This document shows positions 27,001 through 38,512 of a DNA stretch of 64,000 bases, piece after piece. The stretch comes from Phytoseiulus persimilis. Its lineage: Eukaryota; Arthropoda; Arachnida; Mesostigmata; Phytoseiidae. The notes beneath the pieces were generated by a model. That model ran no database searches, had not been told where the DNA came from, and saw only the letters and a list, made by a program, of their open reading frames with translations. The position numbers were made by a program, and so were the translations under genes. Position 1 is the first letter of the stretch, and each line of letters starts with the position of its first letter. The stretch lies in assembly GCA_037576195.1 (NCBI GenBank), contig CM075101.1:24986001-25050000 (forward strand). Reading direction: 5' to 3'.

Positions 27001-30000
27001 ACACGTGTGAAACGTCCCTACTAAATCGACGTTGAAAAGCTGTAGAAGGCCACTTAGGGACGAGGATGTCTGGTTAAAGGAATCATCGCTTCCATTTTAT
27101 ACCACCTGCAAGACTCCCACAGATTGTCGGTCTTGCCTCAGGGCTCAAACTTCCACGAAGCGCGGTACTTAAACGGCTAAAAATTGCACCGCTCCATCGG
27201 AGCTCCGACGACCATACGCTGTCGAGTCAAGAAAGGCCAGATTGCTGATGGCGCGTCATGGATATTCCTCGTAAGACGGTCCCCCCCGACGAATTTTTCG
27301 AGCACGTTAACGAAAATTGTATCTCGAAATGGGCGAGCGATGTTCCGAGACCTCGGGACCTGTCGTTTGTTGGATTAGGTCAATCGGTGGAAACCAGAGC
27401 TGCGTTCACGGCTATCGACTTCCTCCAAGTCATGGGCGCGAAACCGACCCAACTATGACGTAATGAGAACATATTGTCAGAATCAAGGACATACGCAATT
27501 CGGATGGTTGATTCCTTGTTTGTTTCCTCTTCCCAGGAACCTACTCCGTTCTCCGAGTTAATTTCAATCTACATCGTCACATGGGCTATTTTCTGATCCA
27601 AGTCTATGTTCCCTGTGGCCTCCTCGTGGTTCTCTCTTGGGTGTCGTTTTGGATCAACCGGGAAGCCACAGCCGATCGCGTCGGCCTCGGTGAGTACGAC
27701 CTGTTTTCCCAATCCGCGAAGCAGTCTCCCTTCTCGAAGAACGAGAGCTTTTCGTGGCCATTCGGCTAATCAGACCGAGTCTGAGGGAATACTCCAGAGC
27801 TCAAATGACGTTATCGGATGAGAAAGCTTCGCCTATGAACGTTTCACCGCTATCCAGTAACAATCGGCTGTCGTTGAACTCACAGTATCGGGCCGATATC
27901 GATCCTGATGGAGGCGAGAAGTACCTCCTGATGTATCTCGTTCTCCAACGTTTTCCGCCGGGCTTTGTTTGTCAGCAAACTCGGCCCCGGTTAGCAACGG
28001 TCGCTACACGGCACTGAGTGGATTCATTCGATCACGCCGGGCGATGGTATCACTCCTCACCTGGTATCGTTCCTCCTCGGATTCCAAACCCAGCTTTTGA
28101 ATCATCCAAGGAGAAGAGGCTGATAGAACATTCAGTCCTCGACTCGGAGCCTGCGATTGCCGCGCTTTATTTCTCTTTGCGCTTCCCACTTCTTCCTCGA
28201 AGCGTTTCTCGTCTAATCTCGGAGGAAACACGCAGAATAAATTTCGCGACGAACTTCTCCGTTTCCCAGCAACCTACAGATCGGGGGTCGTCGCCGTCGG
28301 GGGTCGTCGCCCTGAAGTGCGAGAACTGATCCCTCACTCTTGACTCTCTCTTTTCCCATTCCAAACTGATGCCTACTTCCCGGACTCCCCGTGTGCAGCG
28401 TGGCGTCGAAGGTGACTGCCTAAACTGATTCACGCAGTCCGACCCGCATTTAGCTCCCACCTGATTGATTCCCGTTTCAAAAGAGAAGCCATCAAAGAAC
28501 GCCGTGAATCTCCCACTCGCAGGAGCAGAATCGGGTTCGACTGGTGAAGATTCCGGGCCCTGAGGTGGACGACCCACACGGAAACGGGTGGAAAACGAAA
28601 GGAATCGCAACTTTTGCTTCCAGTTTGCGTCTTTTCCACGTGACTCGCTAGATTCGTTCCGTAGGAAGCTTTGCAAAGCTATCGCCCAAAGAGGCTTAGA
28701 TTGGACCGGCGCTTCAGAAACGCTGCCGGCTGCATCGACCGACGAGGATGCGAACCGAAAAAATGTCCTCCAGCCGTAAGATGCCCTCACTTCGAAAGCG
28801 AAACCCAGTCTCGTCCCCGGCGCTCGCACGTTCGCTCTTAAGTTTTCTGCGTTTTCCCTCCGTTTGTCTCCGATCAGTTGCCTATTCGACCTCGGTCGCG
28901 TGGATGTGGTTTCGGATTTCGTCGCCAACAATCTCATTTCCATATTTCGGCCTGTGCGTCCTGATGTTCTCTCTCCACGGAAACGAACCTCATCGACTTG
29001 GTGGAAGGCAGCACTGCATATACAGACCTGAGTCGCGCTGACAACAAATACCAGACACTCTGGGCTCTGTTTTCGGCTGAACCTCTCAGCCAGCCCTCAG
29101 GAGTGTCCCGGATTCACCTTTCGGTATTGCTTCAGTAACACTCCCTATCGCCTCGCAAATCCCATTGCGGGCGGTGGGCTTGGGTCTTAAGATGGTTCAG
29201 ATTTAATTCTGATATAAATTAAATCCTCTTTTTACCACATAAGAAATTTGTTGTCCCGGCCGGGGATCGAACCCGCGATTGCTAGCTTAGCGTGGCACCC
29301 AAGGCGTTGGTTTATGCCACACGGCCAACGAGCCGGACACTCTGGGCTAAGCGGGATCTCCTTGCCTTCGCAGGTATGACAACCGTCTTGACCCTATCCA
29401 CTTTTGGACTGGACACTCGCACAGATCTGCCGAAGGTTCCATATCCCACTGCTTTGGACTGGTTCGTCATCATGTGTTTCACCTACGTCATCTTTTCACT
29501 GCTAGAGTTCGCCGGAGTTCATTACTTTACCAAGGTATGACAGACGAAATGCGGGTGAAACCGATACTCGTCGGTTGGCTCCTGGGAAGGCTGTTGAGCA
29601 TCGAAGTTATCGCACGCAATGTAATGAAAATGGAGTCCGACTTCTAGGTTGGGAGCGGAGAATATTTTCCCGGCGTCCACACCTACGATGAACGAGATGA
29701 CACAATCAAAACTTATCGGGAGCTCGAAGCCGAGCGAGAAGAATATGAAGAGGAAGAAGACGAGGACGCCGACGAAGAAACACCTCCTCTCGGTGAGGGG
29801 CTGTGTATTATCGGAATTGTGGCCCGTCAAGTTGGAGGACATTCCCGCGGATGACGGGAAATAATCGACTGACTTCTCAACTAAGGCTCAGAGATGTCCC
29901 GCATAACAGAATGCAATGATCCGCGATATTCCTACTTCCGTTTTTAACTGTTTCCAAATATCCGCAGACGAATTCGCCAATTCCGATTTCTTCCCCGAAA

Positions 30001-32729
30001 CCACAAGCTATAGTTTCAATAAGTATGCTTCCGGCTGTAAGGTGAGTCGGTACCCACACGCTTGAAAGAGAGAGAGAGAGATGATTGAAAAAATTGTCGC
30101 TGAGGGAAATGAGTCCAATCGAATCAGAGGAGTTCTGCTGCGTTTGTCGCGAGATGTCAGAACCGTTTTAATTGCGGAGGATCGGAACACGAACGAGAAC
30201 GTTCTCAGAAGCCGCATTCTCGATGGGATCCGCATCGACCGCCGACATGCAGCGTATTCCCCATGAACTGCCGAGGACGTTTCGTGAGACCTCGACGAGC
30301 TCTTCTGCGACAATCAGGTTGGATTCCTCGACGGTCGAGGAAAGGGCAGCCCTTGTGTTAGGAGACAACACGGGTCCTGACAGACTCAATCTTTCGCAAC
30401 TGAAAGTTTTCCGATCCTGTTAGCCGACAAATCTCGCGTCGGCATGCATGCAGAACCTTCAGAGACGACACAATTCAGTTTGCTCAGCGACGAACCGTCA
30501 GCTCGATTTGGTCCTCGGCCTGTGAATAGGAGAAATTTTCTGTCATTCCGGAGAACTATATAAAGAACGAATCAGCCTTTTTGCGCATACTCTGAGCCTG
30601 TTAGCAAGCTAGAGAAAATGAGATTTTTCGATGAATTCTGAAGTTTTGTTCGAGAATGGGAGAAGAGGAGTCCTTCGCGCAGAATCCACCTGATAACCTT
30701 GAATGGCGCTACACGAAGTCCGCCGAGAGACAGCGGAGTTTGCGGCCAGACCGCTTCTTGGCGTTCGACTGTCGAATGTCAATTAACGTTGCTGAATCGT
30801 CCGACTTACTCTTCGTGACAGAGAACACGGTCCGCCGACTCGTTCGCATTCAAGAAGTCTGCTCTATGCGAAACGACATGTCCCAAGAGATGGACAACGA
30901 AAACTTAGTTCTATGAACCCCGAGCTCCTTCAGCGGCGGCTCCCGAGACGAAGATCTTCCGATTATATCCCTCGTCCAATCTGGCATCATGAAGAAATAC
31001 ACAGCTGACTGTAACCTAAGGAAAAACTGAACGCGATCGCGATGATCCCGCTCGATGAGGCGTGCCGTGCTCTGGATCGCGACAGCATAGCTCTCCCCTG
31101 AAGCGCAATATTTTACCCAGTTTTATTAAAAGCCAGCCCGCACTTAAAAAGCGAGCAGTGCTGCTCCAAGAGAACAGGTGAACTGCGAAGTGCGGTCATG
31201 GCTGGGTTCCTTCACCCTTCCGTTCCAAGGAAAGCTTTATCTTCTGCCGGGAGCAATCTCGCCGGTCGTGGCATATCGGAACCTGCGAAGGCTAAGCCAC
31301 TTTTAGTAAGATAGTTGGCTGGGTCTCGGAGGCAGAGGAGGACTCTCTCCGGGCAAAAGCCTGGGGGGGAAGCGCGTGTCCGCTACGCTCGTTTCCAGCT
31401 CAGACCGTCCCTTCGTTTCCGAATCGCAATCGGCGATAATCGCTTCAGGCTCCAACACCCACGAACTCATACCGAGGACGAGCCTCGCTTCGAACAGCCG
31501 AACAAGAGTGTATCAGACTATCACTGAAAGTCATTGATTGATTGCGAGTCATGGCCAGAAGGAAGGACGAAATATTCGATCGAGGGAAAATTCGACATTT
31601 GCTCCTGCCCAATAATCGTTTTTGTACCTCTCGGAAGCATGAAGACGATACCCGATGGAGGAAGCGCTTTGCTCTCGGATACTCTCAGACCCGGAGATCG
31701 CGGGGTTCAATAACAATTTGCGCTGATACCCTCTTCAGTGCTTTTCATTCTGTGTGGCTCCGATTCCTGTTGAGGTTTCTAAGAGAAATCGTCCCAACAG
31801 AGGACGGCAGCACGAGCCGAACGTGGAATGGAGTTTGTTCTTGGAGTTTCGCCCTCACGGCTCCCATTCTCGAATTTCATCCGGCCAAAAGGTTCTCGGC
31901 TTGGTGCACCAGTCGGCGAGGATTTCGCAAGAACTCGCGGTTGTCACTCGATGTTTATTGGAGATTCGGACGCGGAGCGAGCATGGGCTAAGGGAAAGTC
32001 GGGCGAGCGGAGCGGGGATGACAAGAGGCTTTGCCTTCGCCGAGAGGTCTAGAAGTCACGAAAGAACAAACGGAAGGAGCAGGAGTTACGACTACCGACC
32101 ATCTCGAGCTATGATTTGCAGGACGAGTCTTTCTCTGACATGGTTTTGATTTCTCTGTCCGAAGGATTGCGAAATCATGAGAGCTCACAGCCTTCTGGAC
32201 AGCGCTCTGAGACAACGAACTTTGTACGATGATGGACTACCGAACAATATCGATGGTCGGGTCTCAGCATCCATGCCGACGTTGAATAGCCGCTATCTGC
32301 CTTATGTTCCGGCGCCCCCACCACCGCAGCCGAGACGTTTGCCCTGTTTTTTGGAATTCATCATGTGTATGATAAGTCACGAGCAGTACCGAGACGAACT
32401 GCGTCGCAGCGCACCCAGGGGACAATTCGTTAACAGTGTATCTCAAATCGACAAGGTGAGTGTCGCCATCGAGCCCAGCTTTGTTCTTCCATCCGTTCCC
32501 GTTGGTCGACCCGAACTCCCCGCGAGAAGCGGAGGCGGGGAGAGCTATGAACTGAGTTCACCATCGCTCTTCGCAGGTGTCGAGAGTTCTGTTCCCTGTG
32601 AGTTTCTTCCTCCTGAATATCATCTACTGGCTGGGATACGGGCACTATAAACCACCCGGCTGGCAAGACAATTTCACTCCGGTAGTTTTCAACCTGTCCC
32701 AGATTCCCGCAACTCCAGTTCCCGCATAG
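24040..32729 (+). CDS. Grd: GRD-like GABA-gated channel subunit (cys-loop receptor), 5' end missing
   Basis: The exons are 24040-24227, 24964-25031, 25566-25750, 26175-26293, 26447-26584, 27537-27689, 29374-29534, 29648-29792, 29968-30041, 32165-32455 and 32577-32729. All phases agree and give 558 residues without the signal peptide. Visible landmarks are the N-terminal helix ([15 protein letters not shown]), strand 1 ([14 protein letters not shown]), loop D (YFRQAW) and loop A ([11 protein letters not shown]). The cys-loop has Cys codons at 26230 and 26272 with 13 residues between them. [14 protein letters not shown] resembles vertebrate alpha subunits. M1 is in the 27537 exon, M2-M3 in the 29374 exon ending [11 protein letters not shown], and M4 ([21 protein letters not shown]) in the last exon. 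M3-M4 holds an acidic run ([16 protein letters not shown]) and a proline run. The pore entrance reads TADR instead of PAR. A 30-residue tail follows M4. The first exon is unlocated, and the 32165 boundary (acceptor CGAAG) and any exons between 30041 and 32165 are uncertain. RDL and LCCH3 are less likely matches. Confidence 0.88.
29054..29348 (-). mobile_element. tRNA-derived SINE with 13-bp target duplication, in the GABA receptor intron
   Basis: The 13-mer GACACTCTGGGCT occurs at 29054-29066 and again at 29336-29348, flanking a 269-bp insert (29067-29335). Read on the minus strand, the insert begins at once with a tRNA-like head. An A box (TGGCCGTGTGG) is at 29317-29327 and a consensus B box (GGTTCGATCCC) at 29263-29273. 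The acceptor-stem halves (GTCCGGC and CCGGGAC) pair imperfectly and the anticodon loop does not fold to the usual 7 bases, so this is not a working tRNA gene. A non-tRNA body follows to the other duplication; I see no poly(A) tail. The insert ends 38 bases before the M2-M3 exon. Confidence 0.75.
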
Positions 32730-32793
32730 ATGAGAGCGGCGAATGGAGAGACCGAGAGCTGAACGGAAGCTACCGCCAGAAGTCGTGAAATCG

Positions 32794-32799
32794 AATAAA
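32794..32799 (+). promoter_or_regulatory. Polyadenylation signal of the GABA receptor gene
   Basis: AATAAA lies 65 bases after the stop codon at 32727-32729, the right place for the 3' end of the receptor transcript. Confidence 0.55.
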
Positions 32800-35700
32800 T
32801 GCTGTCAATTATTAACAAATTCAGCTCAACGTCTCTTCCATCGTTTTCCGTGTCAGCTAGCTCGAGGATTTGCGACAATAACGTGTAGATAGCTCAGCCC
32901 TCTCAGGTGAGGATACACATCCCCAGAGTCTGTTGTCTCGGAAAATCTTCTCCGTGGAAAAGTCGGAGTGGAAAGCCGAAGGCGAACAGTCGAGAGCGAC
33001 GGGCGGGTAATTTCGCACACAAGTCCAATATTGAGGGAATGCGGTTGACAAATTATTTTATCAATAATCAACTCCCCCTCTGGCGAGGGTCTTACCAACA
33101 CCTGCGCATTGGGACTTTGGCCTGCTGTTTGCTTTTGTGCTTCCGTCGATTCCGCCCGTTAGCCAAAGTTTCTGGGAACGTTTTGTGGCCTGCTCGATCG
33201 GGGTGCACAGCAAAAGATTCCCGTTGTGTGGACTCATGCCGAGAGCACTTTGTGAACATCGCGCGCTCTGATCTTGCGGAGTTTCCGTGATTCGTGCACA
33301 GCCGATGAATTCGTCTTCCGTGTCAGAGGGGTGACGATGTTTCTGTGCCGAAAAGGCTCCGCGTCGAACGTCGTCGGGCACGACAAGAGAGCGCGAGCCG
33401 GGAACCAGCCGGCAGAGAGAGAATTTCCATATGCAGCAGCCATGGCTTCGGCAGTGGGGACAGCAGCAGCAACGGAGGATTTACTGTTGACAAGGACAAC
33501 AATGAACTAAGGACCTGCCGAGCGCCGTTCCAGCGAAAGACGCGCAAGTTTGAGAAAATCAACTCAACTAGCATAGGGGAGTGCATCCAAACACTGTATT
33601 ATTGTGTGCAATCCAAGTGTGGGCAAGCAAACACGGTGTTTGTCCTCTTCAGGGCCCGCGTCCGGATGGCCGAACAAAATCGAAAAGCTCGCCATGGAAG
33701 GTAAGATGAAGAAAATTGCAACAACTCTGACTCGTCCGAGTAGAAGCGCCATGATTCGGCCTAATGCAACGCTCTTCGCTCCTGAAGTCTCGCTGTAGCG
33801 CTGGAGACATCGGAAATTCCGCTTCTGCTTGTCATCACTGTGTCGCGGAAAGTGTTCTTTAACTCAGACGAGCCTTTTTGATCGAAGCTGCGCCTCGCAA
33901 TGCGATTACCGTCTGCATTGAGAGGGGAGAGAGAGATAAAAAGTGTCAAATAAAATGCAGCTCCCAAATCGAATTATTCGGGCTGCCTCCCGATGAACAC
34001 GAGTTCTGATCGAGGACACAAACAATAATGGAAAGGCGAGAAGTTTCCATCCGAATTTTAACCTCGTCCCAGAGCGAGAAATGTGAATTGAACTTTGAAC
34101 GAAGTGAGGACTCAGCTCGGGGTTGCTTGCGCAACATTTTCTGTCTCATACCGGGGAGATGAGTGTGATCCCGCATATTCCGAGTTGCCCTGCGAGCGAC
34201 AGAAGCCCAGAGCACAACTGCCTCAGACAATTTGGGTTGAGATTGATGCTGGCACTTATGAAACCCAAGTACCCACAGTCGATGAGCTCGATCCGATTCC
34301 CCCTGTTCCGCAGCAAGTACTTTCTGATAGGTCAATGATGCCGCCGCCGCCAAGACGTTCTCAGACCCCTAAGTCGAACTCGAGCATCGTTCGATTCTTT
34401 CCAACGCAGCGAGCCTTTTTGGCAACCGGAGGACGAGCGGAATGGATGGACTCGGGGCAAAGTTCGTTTACTCAAACCTGTGTTTCCAGCTTCTCTCCTC
34501 ACCTCCCACCAGCATGAGCTAGCTCGGCAAGTTTTGCGAGCGCGGGCTCCATCTTTTCTCGGGCTCCGCAGAAGTCAGCCGAAGCGATCGATGAACAGCG
34601 CATCCTTCTTCTATTCGCCGCTATGCAAATGTCTAACAGTTTCCCTAACGAGCTAGCGCCGCTGAATTCATTCCCGACACGGGAACGTTGCAAAAACGAA
34701 CAAGGGACTTTGGCGCTTGTATCAGCTTGTGAATTGATACCAGAGAGATAGAAAACTCGCGTAAAATGCCCTCATCTGCATCGTTAGAACTTTTTTTACT
34801 CCAAATTACATGTCATTGAACCTTCTCCTGTCTATAAGTTGGGATCGGGTCTCAATGTAAGCCGACACAAAGGTCTGACAAGGCGGCAGGAGAAACGGAC
34901 AACGGGCCATACCAGAATACTGTCTCATGTATTCTTCAAGTTTCACCTCTACTAGAAAAGTTGACGAACCGAAGACCTTTCTCCGAGTCGAGATGATGGG
35001 GATCATAGTACACCGGATCTCAGCCAATGGCTCGGAAGGGAGAATTGTCGACTTTGAATCAACATAAAATTGAACTCTTCCTCTGAGAACAGCTGTTGCT
35101 CGACGATCGACGTGTTTTCGTTATTGGACAGTATCAGCTACTCCGATCGCCGTCCCTCATGCTCGCCGGTCACTTCGACCTCGAAACCGGCAACCTATTG
35201 TGAGCGACGAGGCCTTATTGAATGCCTCACGAGTCCCCGAGGCGGCGAAGACTGATGATGGAGGACCGCCTCAGGCCACTGGTCGCTCGACACTCATTCA
35301 CTGATCCACAAATCGTTGATCTCCCCCTTCGGAAACTCGGTTTGCCGAGACCTTGAGGCCTCGCGACGCTACTTCTCTCGTTCGAAACCATTACATTACG
35401 AAAAGCGAGGATCGATCCGTGTCGACTGATTCCTCACAGGTCTGGATCATCCCAATATCAGTGCACACAGGAGCTCCATCGTGAGTCTCCTCGAGATGTA
35501 AATCTGGTTCCCGAACAGAACCTAACCTCAGAGCTGAGAGCAGTCTCATCGGTCACATGGCTTCCTCGCTGTCCGTCTGGTCAGTGTTAACGAGTCCAGG
35601 TAAGATCCTGATGGTAACCCCTTTGCAGAACTCCAATAAAGACGAGCGAGGATAATTTCCGGAAAGGATAAAAAGTACCCATCGATTCGCCCGCTGTCTC

Positions 35701-37734
35701 TTCCCCCGATCAGATAACGAAGCTCCGAGCGGCCAGCAGCTAGCGAGCCCGACCGTTCAGGCGTCTGCCTGCTCCTCCGTTGATCTGTCGGTCTGCACAT
35801 CCTGCTTGCCATCTAAACGCTGGTCCCAAGTTCAACCCTCCCTGCCTACGACTGTGGGCTCGGCACGTGCGACAGATTCATCGACCACTCTAATCGAGGA
35901 GCTGATGGATCCAAGGAAGAGGCAGCAAAGTCGTTTTCAGCAAGCGACAATCGCTGAACATAGTTTCTCCTACGGGAATGAGGCAAAATCCTCATTGTCG
36001 TCAAAACTCCTCCAAACCTCCCTGGAATATGGGCTCGAAAAGAGATGCAAGGAGTATCTTCGTAGACAAAGTCCTCTCAGAGCTCGTTGAAAACTCCCAC
36101 AAATTACGTTGGATCTCCCGACATCTCTTCTAGGATTGGGACTGTTTTAGACTCGGATTTGAATACGACAGCCCTATCATATATCATGGACAGCCACTTA
36201 TCGTCTGCAACCGCGAGCACAGGAGTGGTGCCTAATGGGAGACACGCACGCGAAAAAGTGGGAATAACGGGTATCCTGTCTAAAAACATATCTCGTATGA
36301 ACTTCTCAGAAGAACTCCGATTTGTTGTTGCAGGAGGCCCACGAAACCGACAAATCTTCAAGTCGAGCAGCCAGTTTCGTAGTCCAGTCAGTAATGCTAC
36401 TCATACCTCTTCATTATCCCTGCCCTACCACTATTCCTCTCCAGTATCGAAGAGAAGCGGTTTCGATGACAGCATGTGAGACGACGAGGCGGGGTGCATA
36501 CGAGGAGGCTGCATTTGTTTCCATAGTCGAGTGACAAGCCCAGGAACGGTTTTGAATTCGAATGTCTCCTCTCCAGAAATACTAATAATAAATTCGAACG
36601 TCTCTAGAATAGAAGAACTGCCTCGAAATCTCCCTGAGGACTCAAAATCGCCGCTGGCCGAACATGTTCTGATCGATTCGGCACGTTCCGGCGTGTAAAC
36701 ACCAGAGTCAAAAGCTATGGGGGAGTCTCGAAATATCCCGAGCTGAACACGTTGCTCAGCGGGAAACGCTCTATCTAACATCGTGATGTTGGATCGTTTC
36801 GGAAACCAATCGTTGATTTCGAATCTTTCACGCGCGGCAGATATTGGCAGCGTTCCGCATCATGCTGATTATTTTCCTGTGGTAGCTTGTGACCCAAGTG
36901 TATGTTATGCGTGGACAGAGAATGACCCTATCGTGTTTGCGGTCATGTTCGTCAACACCATATGATGATCTCGATGTCGAGTTGACGGCGACTCCTTTGA
37001 GTCCGAATGGCTTTGCAGTAGATATTGAGTCGGTCCCAGGGCCTTCTTTGTAGAAATAAGAAAGTCTGTCGGGCTTTTGCAAAGGGCGCCCACGTCCCAG
37101 TCAGGTGGGTTCTCAGCAACCACGCGTGATCCATTCGATTGCTTCCTCGGAAACCGGCTCAGTATTAGCAATCCACGGCAACTGTGGCTAAAACTTCGGC
37201 TCATAAGTTTTCGCACCGATTGATCTTTTCGGCAACGAAGAAAGGCGCGCAACAAAGCCAGGGCCGAATTCTGATTGGCTCTGGCCCGCAATAGGAGGGA
37301 AGGACTCGTACACCTTCATTGTGCTGAGTCTCCATTTCAGTGTGTCGACCACCAACGCTGGGGTCTGTAGCTCTGTCGCGCCGTCTTTGTGGCACTCTCG
37401 AGACGACGAGGAGAACTCAGATATTCGTGATGAAAATCCGCCCACAGAACGTCAGTCCGTTTTGCTGATCTCAGTGTAAATCAGAGAAACATGCTCCCGG
37501 GCTCCGAAGCTGCAGCTCGAATGGAACAACCTCACGGCCGCTGGTTGGGCAACGACTCCGAATCCGCGGTACAAATGGCAGGATCCCGATTCGTACTAAT
37601 AGACAGCATAGCGTGAGATGGCCCGACGTCCTCGGTGGACTCGGGAACTTGCATCTCGGGACTTGGCAAGTCGCTGGTGCGCGGTTCATTTGCCATGGCC
37701 GTTTTATCGACGCCGTCGTTACAACTGTCGCTGC

Positions 37735-37800
37735 TCCTGAAATCGTCAACGTCATTGGTGTCGTTGTTGTTGTTGTTGTTGCCAGCTCCACAGTCGATGT
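37735..37800. repeat. GTT trinucleotide repeat
   Basis: Five GTT triplets in a row near 37763-37777 are set in a GTC/GTT/GCT-rich stretch. It reads as Asn-rich on the minus strand and Val- or Leu-rich on the plus strand, as expected for a microsatellite. Confidence 0.7.
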
Positions 37801-37951
37801 TGCTGCTCGATGGGTCTATAAGATGCAAGTGTTCCGAGATAAGTGGATGTCCTAATGTCAGCCGAGATTAGAACACCCTCGGATAGATAGATGAGATAGA
37901 ATCTGAGAGGGAGGCACTGAGCTCCACCGTTCCCGTTCTTATTCCGTGCAG

Positions 37952-38512
37952 AGGATAGCGCATCGTTCTCTCTCAGGCTCTACAACCAATGAACTAGTTC
38001 TCCGAGCGACGCGTGTCAATCAACGTATGCTCTCTGGTGACTTCATCGGAAGTTCTCTTGATGTCCCAACGGCTACTCCACTCCAAACGCCCTCTCGACA
38101 CTCAGTATGGGAATTGGCACTGAGCTCGCGAGAAGGGGAACGCCAGGGTCGACCACATTCGTGTTCTGATGACCGAATGAATGCCCTTCAACGAGACGCT
38201 CTCGAGGGTCCGAATGTGTCGAGCTTTTCCCAGCCGCAGAACGAGCCGATAGGAGCCAAATTAATCGCGAAACTTCCGAACAGGGCTTGCTTGGCAAATC
38301 TGCCAACATCATCAAGACTCACGAGGTCGAGGGGTTTTCCCCAAGTTCGTTCTGACCACCTTCCACTCGACCTCAGCGTCGTCTCCACTGAAGCTCATCT
38401 CGAACAGCGGCCTCCCTCCAGCTGTGACCAAGTGCAAGAACGGAATGAGCGACAAGAGGGAAGACCGTCGAGAGGTGACCTTCCTGCCCGATTCGTTGCT
38501 AAACTCAGATAA
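37952..38512 (+). other. Possible coding exon, disordered protein of unknown function
   Basis: A 187-codon open stretch begins right after a strong acceptor-like site (pyrimidine tract ending CGTGCAG at 37945-37951). The product would be hydrophilic and rich in Ser, Arg, Pro and Gln, with no motif I recognise. The opposite strand is also fairly open here, and no partner exon could be identified. It may be a chance frame. Confidence 0.2.

Noticed and set aside
29250-29340. Functional tRNA gene on the minus strand
   Set aside because: The acceptor stem has mismatches and the anticodon stem-loop does not fold with a 7-base loop. The 13-bp flanking duplication and the non-tRNA tail favour a SINE.
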